From positions 186,001 to 250,000 of the forward strand of contig DCPU01000018.1 of assembly GCA_002323245.1 (NCBI GenBank): a DNA stretch of 64,000 nucleotides, written 5' to 3'. The position numbers and the translations under genes were made by a program. Positions within the stretch are counted from its first letter, which is position 1, and each line of letters starts with the position of its first letter. Positions 55,772 to 63,282 of this stretch are shown here, in pieces. A model generated the notes under the pieces. The model was not told the origin of the DNA. It saw only the letters and a program-made list of their open reading frames with translations, and ran no database searches. This stretch comes from Mariprofundus sp. UBA1536 (GTDB taxonomy: Bacteria; Pseudomonadota; Zetaproteobacteria; Mariprofundales; Mariprofundaceae).

Positions 55772-55822
55772 CTAAGAATGACTGTAAGAACAACATTTTG
55801 ATGTTCTTACAGTCATTCTTAG
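55772..55822. repeat. 21-bp perfect inverted repeat after the cytochrome c gene
   Basis: Arms 55772-55792 (CTAAGAATGACT...AAGAACA) and 55802-55822 pair without mismatch around a nine-base spacer ACATTTTGA. Neither strand shows a U tract after the stem, so a plain intrinsic terminator is doubtful, though a stem this long could stop or protect transcripts in both directions. It marks the border where the sequence turns AT-rich. Confidence 0.8.
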
Positions 55823-55862
55823 AATAAAAGAGAAACTTGATAAAAATGCACTCTATACTCAT

Positions 55863-55891
55863 TTGACTTATTATTTTTCATCAACTATTAA
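55863..55891 (+). promoter_or_regulatory. Candidate sigma-70 promoter of the metallopeptidase gene
   Basis: TTGACT (55863-55868, 5/6 match to the -35), 17-base spacer, TATTAA (55886-55891, 4/6 match to the -10). The leader to the start codon at 55972 would be about 75 bases. Assigned by eye. Confidence 0.45.
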
Positions 55892-55971
55892 ATGTATTAG
55901 CGTTTTGCTTGCATACTAAACCATGTATTTTAGAAATAAGAGGTTTGCTATTCGGTAAAAAAGGAGGGGGG

Positions 55972-56577
55972 ATGATTAATAGAATTGATGTAAAAGAAGG
56001 CCAAGATGGTAATGAAACAATACCTATAGCATGGAGAATTTCCATTGAAAATGCAGATGTGCGCGCCCGTGAACTATTAGAATTGCTATCTGCGGACTTA
56101 GATTCCATTTACAACCAATCAGGCACAGGGTCTACGCAAAGTGCTAGGCGAGTAGCAGCTTGGAATGCGAATACAAATATTGTCCGTTGGTTTGGTGCAT
56201 CGCGCGTGAATAGTCAACAAATTAGCTATGTGATCAGGCGTGTTCAAAAAATTGTAAAAAACCTGGATGATGGTGTTGTTTATGTGGTGATTAAGGAGCA
56301 ATCAGGAAAAAAATCTCATAATTGCAATGCTACTACATCTGCCTATGTGATACCGCCCTTTGGGAACAAAATTCACCTATGCCCTATTTGGTTTGGCCAT
56401 TCTTTGGATGTGCAAGCTTCTTTAATAGCACATGAAATAGTGCATAAATTGGGCTTTCTCGGAAAAATACATCACGGTGGAACAAGTAAGGGTGATGCTC
56501 TGACTAGAGCGATTGATCACCCTTCAGATGCGCGCAAGTCTCCGTATAATTACCAATATTTACTTCAGGAGTATTAA
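55972..56577 (+). CDS. M35-like (Lys-specific/deuterolysin type) metallopeptidase-domain protein
   Basis: The 201-residue product has the zinc helix AHEIVHKLG, a GTSKGDA segment after it that could supply the aspartate ligand of Asp-zincins, and an end ARKSPYNYQYLLQEY that resembles the A..N.DNY.YF close of M35-like domains. The N-terminal half is helical and unrecognised. There is no signal peptide, which is unusual for a secreted deuterolysin but common in toxin-type or specially exported domains. The ATG at 55972 follows AAGGAGGGG. Codon use differs from the neighbours (AGA, ATA frequent) and the region is AT-rich, suggesting transfer. No immunity gene is evident next to it. Confidence 0.65.
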   Translation: MINRIDVKEGQDGNETIPIAWRISIENADVRARELLELLSADLDSIYNQSGTGSTQSARRVAAWNANTNIVRWFGASRVNSQQISYVIRRVQKIVKNLDDGVVYVVIKEQSGKKSHNCNATTSAYVIPPFGNKIHLCPIWFGHSLDVQASLIAHEIVHKLGFLGKIHHGGTSKGDALTRAIDHPSDARKSPYNYQYLLQEY

Positions 56578-56679
56578 GTTTGTACATTACTTGTTGTTCG
56601 TCTTCGCGAGTATGTAAAGTGTTGCGTTAGTTTATAATATGCATTTAAGAAGGAGGGTAGATGATTAAATAGCTGCCTC

Positions 56680-56854
56680 CCGAATATAGAATTTGTTGAA
56701 GCAGAAGCGCGATTGATGGCAGCTTATATTATGATGAGCATTTTGCGCCGCCTTGTAAACATTGGTTGGCGGGCATGAAGATTGCCATGGCTAAGGGTGA
56801 TATGGTGCATTACAAACAAGATAAGAAGCGCTACACAAAACATGTGTGAATAAC
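56680..56854 (+). pseudogene. Broken second copy of the cytochrome c 3' end
   Basis: Matches the last about 58 codons and stop of the cytochrome gene at 55284-55751. A one-base loss in the TATATCTACGAT region (here TATATTATGAT) and a one-base gain near GCTACAC shift the frame, and the haem site and 5' half are absent. It follows a short start-like stretch (AAGGAGGG...ATGATTAA at 56650) that leads into stops. It cannot make a cytochrome. Confidence 0.85.
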
Positions 56855-56990
56855 GATTTGGGCTAGGAATTCGGTGATACAAAACCTCATGATGATTGTG
56901 GTTTGAGCTTTAACGACTAAACTCGTCAGCGCGAAGGTGGAAGTGCGCTTAAAAGTTTTTGTTAGGTTGCATCAAAAGGGGAAATTAGAC

Positions 56991-57407
56991 ATGGCTGTTG
57001 AATGGAAAGAAGAATACCGCACAGGTGATGAAGAAATCGATAAACAGCATCGTATATTGTTTGATTATCTTGATGACCTTGAGCTGCATATGAAAAAAGG
57101 CATTGATGCAGCTTATGTGGGGCGTTTGCTTGCTGACCTTGGGTTGTTTACCCGCAGCCATTTTTGTTATGAAGAAATTTGTATGCGTCAAAACCAATGC
57201 GCGGTTGCCGCCAAAAATAAAGAGCAACATGGCAAACTTCTTAGCCTTTATAAGCAGTACAATGAACGTTTCCAAAAAGAAGGGGTCAGCGAAGATTTGG
57301 TGCTCAAGCTGCATAACTTCTTGGAAAACTGGCTGGTGCATCATATTTTGAAAATCGATACCCACTTGAAATCTTGTCTTCAAGTCAACTTGCTCTCGCA
57401 GCAGTAA
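56991..57407 (+). CDS. Bacteriohemerythrin
   Basis: A 138-residue four-helix protein that binds oxygen at a non-haem diiron centre. The ligand pattern is complete: EIDKQHRILF (first His), SHFCYEE (His and Glu), EQHGKLL (His), and VHHILKIDTH (His, His-x-x-x-x-Asp). An inserted FCYEEICMRQNQ stretch has two cysteines. The ATG at 56991 follows GGGGAA. Oxygen sensing or supply to an oxygen-using enzyme is the usual suggestion; it could also scavenge oxygen in a microaerophile. It precedes the lipoprotein gene by 25 bases. Confidence 0.93.
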   Translation: MAVEWKEEYRTGDEEIDKQHRILFDYLDDLELHMKKGIDAAYVGRLLADLGLFTRSHFCYEEICMRQNQCAVAAKNKEQHGKLLSLYKQYNERFQKEGVSEDLVLKLHNFLENWLVHHILKIDTHLKSCLQVNLLSQQ

Positions 57408-57432
57408 AACAATGCCGATGAAGAGGAAAGTG

Positions 57433-58440
57433 ATGGCCAAGCCAAAAGCTTTCTTCTTTTGTATTTTACCTTTGTTTGTTTTGCTTGGCTGCGCTACGCC
57501 CAATCATCATGGTAGTTTTTCTATTGATGATAGGAAGCGAATGGGTGTGGTGTTGGTGGTGGATGAAAAGTTGCCATTGGCGCAGCGGGTGAAAAAAATT
57601 CCAGATGCTGTGCGTAGCGTTTGGCAAACAGCTGATTTGCAAATGAATCCCCAAGCCAAGCTTTATAGCAACCATACGTTAAGCGAAGAAGAAAAAGATA
57701 AGCTTGCTGAAGCTGTGGCCATGCTTCCAAAGTCGTGGCAAGCGGTGATGCAGAAGAAGTTGGTAAACTTTTATTTTGTTGATGCCTTGCTGGGCGGGGG
57801 CATTACCGATTGGGTGGTTAATGCCAAGGGTCAACTGAGCTACACCATGATTCTCAATCCTGATATCTTCACATACTCAGCCAAAGAATGGTTGGAAATA
57901 CGCGCGAACGGCACATTTGAAGCAGGCGAATATCGCTTGGCTATTGATAGCTTGGAGAGCATCTCGGCATTGCAATACATCCTTTGGCATGAAGCCGCGC
58001 ATGTAATCGATTTTGAGCATCACTACACGCTGGGAAATGACCCATTGATTCGCCAATATTTTAAATCTGAAGCCAAGTCATCACCGTTTATGGATGGTGT
58101 GTGGGTGATTGGTGGCAAACAATTGTATCAACCGGTTTCCGTTTTTAATTTTCCAACGCGGAAAATGGTGAATCCTTACTTTATGAATATTCACAAAAAG
58201 CAGGTGTCGAATGTGGCCATGCTGCAATCCTTTAAAGATTGGCAAAACACGCCGTTTGTGACCTTGTATGCTGCCACAAGTTGGGCCGAAGATTATGCCG
58301 ATAATGCAGCTTTTCGCTTGGCCCAAAAGCAAACAGGTGAAGGCCCTGTTTGGCAGCTAACGCACAAGAAAAAAGTAATGGGAAGCTTTTCGCCCCTGCT
58401 TCATCCCATCAATATGCAGCGTAGTTTGGTTTTGGATTAA
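57433..58440 (+). CDS. Lipoprotein with an HExxH metallopeptidase motif, unknown function
   Basis: The first 20 residues (MAKPKAFFFCILPLFVLLGC) are a lipoprotein signal with LLGC lipobox. In the 335-residue chain LWHEAAHVIDFEHHY is an HExxH zinc helix followed by DFEHHY, which could supply the third ligand; WAEDYADNAAF further on fits a gluzincin-like glutamate helix. No family name is claimed. The ATG at 57433 is preferred for its AGAGG site; ATGs at 57412 and 57418 are in frame. Apparently cotranscribed with the bacteriohemerythrin gene. Confidence 0.7.
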   Translation: MAKPKAFFFCILPLFVLLGCATPNHHGSFSIDDRKRMGVVLVVDEKLPLAQRVKKIPDAVRSVWQTADLQMNPQAKLYSNHTLSEEEKDKLAEAVAMLPKSWQAVMQKKLVNFYFVDALLGGGITDWVVNAKGQLSYTMILNPDIFTYSAKEWLEIRANGTFEAGEYRLAIDSLESISALQYILWHEAAHVIDFEHHYTLGNDPLIRQYFKSEAKSSPFMDGVWVIGGKQLYQPVSVFNFPTRKMVNPYFMNIHKKQVSNVAMLQSFKDWQNTPFVTLYAATSWAEDYADNAAFRLAQKQTGEGPVWQLTHKKKVMGSFSPLLHPINMQRSLVLD

Positions 58441-58456
58441 CGTGAGGCTTTAAGAT

Positions 58457-59821
58457 TTAGGCTGTATCGTGAGTTTGTTGCACCACTTGCGCGATGTCTT
58501 CTTCAGTCGCTTCATCGATAAACAAAGAATCGTTTTCACTTAGAGCGCCCGCCTCGGGATTGTTATAAACATATGCATCAAGTTTACCTTCGCTTTTGGC
58601 AACAATGGTTGACACCACTGCATCGCCAGAAACATTCACGGCGGTGCGAATCATATCCATCAACCGATCGACTCCCAAAATAAGACCAATGCCTTCAATG
58701 GGTAATCCCACTTGGGCAAACACCATCGAGAGCATAATCAGACCAACGCCAGGCACACCTGCTGTGCCGATAGAAGCGAGCACCGACATGAGAATGACAG
58801 TCAAATAACCCATAAGGCTCAAATCTACGCCATAGACATTGGCGATAAATACTGTGGCCACGCCTTGCATGATAGCGGTGCCATCCATATTGATGGTGGC
58901 GCCAAAGGGTACGGTAAATGAGGCAATGGCATTATTCACACCCATACGTTCGGTGACCGTTTTTAGGGTGACAGGAATGGTGGCATTGGAGCTGGCTGTG
59001 CTAAAGGCAAACATTTGCGCATTACGAATTTTTGATAAAAAGATGGTTGGGCTAAGGCCTGAAAATAGCTTGAGTATCAGCATAAGCGTGCCAAAAAGAT
59101 GCAGCATCAACACGGTGACCAACACCAAAATGTAACCAGCCAGAGAGGTGAGAAGGTCTAGGCCCAATTCAGCCATGGATTTGGCAATCAGCGCAAATAC
59201 AGCATAAGGCGCAACAGCCATGACGATAGTGACCATTTTCATCATCACCTCATTGGCAATCTCAGCGCCTTGAATCAACGATTTAGCTTTTTTACCCACC
59301 ATCAACATGCTGATGCCAGTAAGAATTGAGAAGAAAATAAGGGGCAGCATATTACCCTGTGCCATGGTTTGAATGGGGTTGGTGGGGATGATGCCAATCA
59401 ACACTTCAGATAATGGTGGGGCATCTTTGCCGATAAAGTTTGCTGTGCTTTGTAATTGCATGCCCTCACCAATACCGGCAAAGGCTGCGATTGTGATGCC
59501 AAGTGTGATGGCGATAGCGGTGGTAAGCATGTACAGAACAAATGATTTTGAGCCGACGCGGCCCAGGGTGCTCAGATGACCAATGCCGCATACACCGCAA
59601 ATCAATGAGAAGAACACCAGCGGCACCACCAACATTTTCAGGGCATTGATAAACATCTTACCCACCACATCAAACAAACCATCGGTGATATAGGTGTTGA
59701 TGAAGCTGCCCTTTTCATTGAGGCTCAAGAGGTTAAAAGCCAAGCCCACCGCGATGCCCAGCAGCAATCCAAACATCACTTTTGTTGTTAAACTCAATCG
59801 TTTGGAATCCATTGGCGCCAT
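58457..59821 (-). CDS. Dicarboxylate/amino acid:cation symporter (DAACS family)
   Basis: Sodium- or proton-coupled uptake of C4-dicarboxylates, glutamate or aspartate in the inner membrane. The 454 residues have about eight membrane helices plus two hairpins. The conserved stretches are FSTASSNATIPVTL (serine-rich HP1), FGATINMDGTAIM, and the HP2 region GTAGVPGVGLIML, with the helix 8 aspartate in GVDRLMDMIRTAVNV. NMDGT suits cation binding. Substrate cannot be read from sequence. An ATG at 59812 is an alternative start. Confidence 0.92.
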   Translation of the reverse strand: MAPMDSKRLSLTTKVMFGLLLGIAVGLAFNLLSLNEKGSFINTYITDGLFDVVGKMFINALKMLVVPLVFFSLICGVCGIGHLSTLGRVGSKSFVLYMLTTAIAITLGITIAAFAGIGEGMQLQSTANFIGKDAPPLSEVLIGIIPTNPIQTMAQGNMLPLIFFSILTGISMLMVGKKAKSLIQGAEIANEVMMKMVTIVMAVAPYAVFALIAKSMAELGLDLLTSLAGYILVLVTVLMLHLFGTLMLILKLFSGLSPTIFLSKIRNAQMFAFSTASSNATIPVTLKTVTERMGVNNAIASFTVPFGATINMDGTAIMQGVATVFIANVYGVDLSLMGYLTVILMSVLASIGTAGVPGVGLIMLSMVFAQVGLPIEGIGLILGVDRLMDMIRTAVNVSGDAVVSTIVAKSEGKLDAYVYNNPEAGALSENDSLFIDEATEEDIAQVVQQTHDTA

Positions 59822-59956
59822 CCATCCTTGTTTGCTTGCTTTATTGACTTGGCCTTACGATGGGGTTTTTCATCAAAACATCAAACTTTGTGGCATGAAA
59901 ACGTTGGTGATTGGTTGCGTGGTTGCCATGTGCCCTAAGCTTTCTAAGATGCAGCC

Positions 59957-60862
59957 ATGCCCAATGCCAACAACGATAAACTCAAACAGGCTTATGCCCA
60001 TTGCCAAAACATCGCCAATAGCCATTACGAGAATTTTCCTACAGCATCCTTGTTGATTCGCAGTGATTTGCGCCCAGCGATTGCGGTGATTTACGCCTTT
60101 GCGCGCTCAGCAGATGATTTTGCTGATGAGGGTGTGATGGCAGCAGAAGAACGTTTGCGATTGCTTGATGCATGGGAAGCTGAGCTGGATAAATGTTTAA
60201 CTGGCCAATCTGATCATTTGATTTTTATCGCCTTGGCCGATGTGATGCAGCACTTTGATTTGCCAGTACAATTGTTTCGCGATTTGCTGATTGCTTTTCG
60301 AATGGATGTGAACTTTAAGGGTTTTACGTCGTTTGATGATTTGCTTTTTTATTGCAAACACTCCGCCAACCCTGTGGGGCGCTTGATGTTGCTGCTGCAC
60401 AGCATCCATGATGAAAAAGCTTTTGATGCTTCTGATGCGATTTGTTCGGCCCTGCAACTTACCAATTTCTGGCAAGATTTTTCCATCGATATCCCCAAAG
60501 GGCGCTGCTATTTGGCTGATGAATGGTTGCTTTTATCCCATGTTTCACGGGATGACGTGTTAAGCGGCAGTGCCAATGATCAGCAGCTAAAACCTGCTGT
60601 GGTTGAAGCGATTGAAGTCACACAAAAGCTTTTTGATCATGGTTATGCCTTGCTCTGCTTTTTACCGTTTCGGTTGCGCATGCAAATTGCCGCCACCTTG
60701 GTCGGCGGTGAAGCTATTTTGCGCAGCACAGCAGCATTGGCTAACCCTTTGCAGCAGCGCCCGCATTTGAGTAAGTTCACATGGGCAAAAGTAAGCTTGA
60801 AGATTATAGATATAACATTTCGATTCCAGGCCGCTGCCAAAGCACGAGGATGTAAACGATGA
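59957..60862 (+). CDS. hpnC: Squalene synthase subunit HpnC (hydroxysqualene synthase)
   Basis: In the three-enzyme bacterial route HpnC turns presqualene diphosphate into hydroxysqualene. The 301-residue trans-prenyltransferase has the first Asp-rich motif RSADDFADE, the second in TNFWQDFSIDIPKGRCYL and CKHSANPVGRLMLLL. The stop overlaps the hpnD start (ATGA). hpnC-hpnD-hpnE in this order is the typical cluster of hopanoid makers. The squalene-hopene cyclase gene is not in this window. Confidence 0.93.
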   Translation: MPNANNDKLKQAYAHCQNIANSHYENFPTASLLIRSDLRPAIAVIYAFARSADDFADEGVMAAEERLRLLDAWEAELDKCLTGQSDHLIFIALADVMQHFDLPVQLFRDLLIAFRMDVNFKGFTSFDDLLFYCKHSANPVGRLMLLLHSIHDEKAFDASDAICSALQLTNFWQDFSIDIPKGRCYLADEWLLLSHVSRDDVLSGSANDQQLKPAVVEAIEVTQKLFDHGYALLCFLPFRLRMQIAATLVGGEAILRSTAALANPLQQRPHLSKFTWAKVSLKIIDITFRFQAAAKARGCKR

Positions 60863-61749
60863 CACCTGAAAAATATTGCGAAGATAAAACACGCGGCTCG
60901 GGCTCGTCGTTTTTTTATGCCTTCATCTTTTTAAGCCCAGAAAAACGCAGGGCGATGATGGCTTTGTATGCATTTTGCCGCGAAGTAGACGATATTGCTG
61001 ATGAAATCAAAGACAAAGAAGTAGCTGCGCGCAAGCTGCTGTTTTGGAAAGAAGAGGTGGGTAGGGTTTACAACGATGTTGCCCGCCATCCCGTGGGTAT
61101 CGAATTGATGTGGGCCAAAAACAACTATGTTATCGATAAATCACTTCTGCTGGAAATGATTGAAGGCATGCTGATGGATGTGTCGGGCAAAGCTATTGTC
61201 AGCGCCGCTGATTTGCAGCTGTATTGTTATCGGGTGGCAGGTGTGGTCGGTTTGATGTCGATTGCTGTGTTTGGATTTGGCAACGAAGCCTCGAAAACCT
61301 TTGCTCTAAAAATGGGCGAAGCTTTGCAGTTGACCAATATCCTGCGTGATGTTTATGAAGATACCAAAATCGATCGTATTTATTTGCCGCAACAAACACG
61401 GGCAGCATTTAAAGTTACCGACCAAGATATTCGCCAAGGCTTTGGTGGAGATGAACAAGTGAATGCCAATTTAAAAGCCCTGCTTTTTTCTGTGTTTACA
61501 CAAGCCAAACAAGCATATGCTGATGCTTTGGCTGCACTGCCAGCAGAGGATAGAGCAAGCCTGACCCCATCGCTGATGATGGGTGCGATTTATTATGCCC
61601 ACTTGGCGCGTTTTGAAGCTGTGGGTTTTGATGTGTGGAAGTTTCCTGTGCGCATCAGCCCTTTGCGCAAAATCTGGATTGCATGGCGAGCTTGGCGTTA
61701 TGAAAAGAAAGCAGTGCAGAAAAACTTGCCGCTGCGCCTTGATTTTTAA
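60859..61749 (+). CDS. hpnD: Presqualene diphosphate synthase HpnD
   Basis: Joins two farnesyl diphosphates to presqualene diphosphate. The 296 residues open with SSFFYAFIFLSPEKRRAMMA and show DDIADE (first Asp-rich motif), YCYRVAGVVGLMSIAVFG and the second motif TNILRDVYEDTKIDRIYLP. It overlaps hpnC by four bases; hpnE starts 11 bases later. Substrate comes from the MEP pathway, of which dxr is in this window. Confidence 0.94.
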   Translation: MTPEKYCEDKTRGSGSSFFYAFIFLSPEKRRAMMALYAFCREVDDIADEIKDKEVAARKLLFWKEEVGRVYNDVARHPVGIELMWAKNNYVIDKSLLLEMIEGMLMDVSGKAIVSAADLQLYCYRVAGVVGLMSIAVFGFGNEASKTFALKMGEALQLTNILRDVYEDTKIDRIYLPQQTRAAFKVTDQDIRQGFGGDEQVNANLKALLFSVFTQAKQAYADALAALPAEDRASLTPSLMMGAIYYAHLARFEAVGFDVWKFPVRISPLRKIWIAWRAWRYEKKAVQKNLPLRLDF

Positions 61750-61760
61750 CGTTTTATATC

Positions 61761-62996
61761 ATGACTAAACATGTGATTGTTGTCGGCGGGGGTATAGCAG
61801 GATTAACTGCTGCTTTGCGTTTGGCAGAACGTGGTTTTGCTGTGGATGTCTATGATGCCGCGCCTGAGCTTGGCGGGCGCACCAAATCCCATTTTGATGA
61901 AGGTTTGCAAGTGTGGGTAGATAATGGGCCGCATTTGATGGTGGGTGCATATGAAGCCACACAGAAGCTGATGGCAGATGTTGGTGCATCGGATTTGGCC
62001 AGTTGGCAGCATCATCTGACCTTGCCGCTTTGGCATCAACAGCGCGGTTTTTTTGCGTTGGAAGCCAAGCCCTATTTGCCTATTGCTTTGGCCTTACTGG
62101 TGGCAGTCGCAAAATTACCAGGGCATGGTTATAAAAGTGTGTTGGCCATGCTTAAAATTGCTTTGGGTATGCACAAGCGCAATGAGACACAAACCGTGGC
62201 TGCTTGGATGGAAGAAGTGAAAGCACCCGATTTGCTCAAACAAGATATGTTGGAAGTGCTTTGCCTTGGCGTGATGAATGAACCTATGCTCACCGCCAAT
62301 GCCAAAACCTTTGCCAGGGTGTTGGCCACATCCTTTGCTTCACACAACTTTGCCAAGATGGGTTGGTTTAATAAACCGCTCTCGCAAGCCTTGGTAGCGC
62401 CTGTGGTCAACGCTTGTGAAAAACAGGGTGTACGGTTTTACTCACGACAAACGATTCGTGATATCAGCGAGCTTAAGGCTGATGCAGTGGTGTTAGCACT
62501 GCCTGCGACGGCAAGGAATCGTTTGCTGGGCATCGATGCGCCAGTAGAAACCATGGCGATTACCAATATTCACTTTTGGCTGGAAGAGCCCATTGAAATG
62601 TCCAATATGATGGTTGGAATGCTGGGCACTTACAGCCAATGGTTGTTTGATGTGAGTGCGATGACCCATGAATCAGGCCAACTTCAACACCTTTGTGTGA
62701 CAGTGAGTGCCGATGTTTCAGATATGCGCCAAGAAGAAATGATGAACAAGGCTTGGTCAGAGATTGAAGTGATGGTTGGTCGCCCGCTACAAATGCCGCT
62801 CAAATCGCGTTTGATTCGCGAGAAGCGGGCCACCACATTGGTTCGTCCGTTTGGATCTATTGATTTGCCATCACACTTCATTGACGCTGGTGAATCGCCA
62901 TTTCCAGGGCAACTGCCTGCAACCATTGAACTTGCGGTAATTTCGGGTGAAAAAGCGGCTGCTGCTGTTACAAATATCACACGAGAAAAGCCTTGA
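61761..62996 (+). CDS. hpnE: Hydroxysqualene dehydroxylase HpnE
   Basis: FAD-dependent amine-oxidase-fold enzyme that reduces hydroxysqualene to squalene. The 411 residues begin with the dinucleotide motif VIVVGGGIAGLTAALRLAERG, then YDAAPELGGRTKSH and GPHLMVGAY. The C terminus has the second FAD-contact region with AGESPFPGQLPATIELAV followed by SGEKAA. It closes the hpnCDE operon. Confidence 0.92.
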   Translation: MTKHVIVVGGGIAGLTAALRLAERGFAVDVYDAAPELGGRTKSHFDEGLQVWVDNGPHLMVGAYEATQKLMADVGASDLASWQHHLTLPLWHQQRGFFALEAKPYLPIALALLVAVAKLPGHGYKSVLAMLKIALGMHKRNETQTVAAWMEEVKAPDLLKQDMLEVLCLGVMNEPMLTANAKTFARVLATSFASHNFAKMGWFNKPLSQALVAPVVNACEKQGVRFYSRQTIRDISELKADAVVLALPATARNRLLGIDAPVETMAITNIHFWLEEPIEMSNMMVGMLGTYSQWLFDVSAMTHESGQLQHLCVTVSADVSDMRQEEMMNKAWSEIEVMVGRPLQMPLKSRLIREKRATTLVRPFGSIDLPSHFIDAGESPFPGQLPATIELAVISGEKAAAAVTNITREKP

Positions 62997-63094
62997 CACT
63001 GTAAGTTATTCACTTTCTCGAGGTCGTGTAACAAAGTTGTCATAATTAGGGCGACTCCTTCGCAAATAGGTGTGACAAGATTGCGTAAAGTAAT

Positions 63095-63205
63095 GATAAA
63101 TAAGATAAATAAGTCTATGCCTATTTTTTAGACAAGAGGTGGGCGAGCGGTAAGTGCTCAATAATGTTTAAGGACTTGGGGTGGTTATACACAAAGTTAT
63201 CCACA
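63095..63205. promoter_or_regulatory. Tandem DnaA boxes next to an AT-rich 9-mer repeat; possible replication origin or DnaA-controlled promoter
   Basis: TTATACACA (63185-63193) and the consensus box TTATCCACA (63197-63205) lie in the same direction three bases apart. About 70 bases before them GATAAATAA is repeated twice in tandem (63095-63112) within an AT-rich stretch (63081-63131), as in an unwinding element. The 286-base gap between hpnE and ygfZ holds no gene. Two boxes are few for an origin, so DnaA control of ygfZ is the simpler reading. Confidence 0.5.
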
Positions 63206-63282
63206 GGCAACGTGCACAACTTTTAGAATAAGTTAAAAGTTCTTAATCTGTAAGGTCTTCAGGGTTTTTTAGGGGTAAAAAA

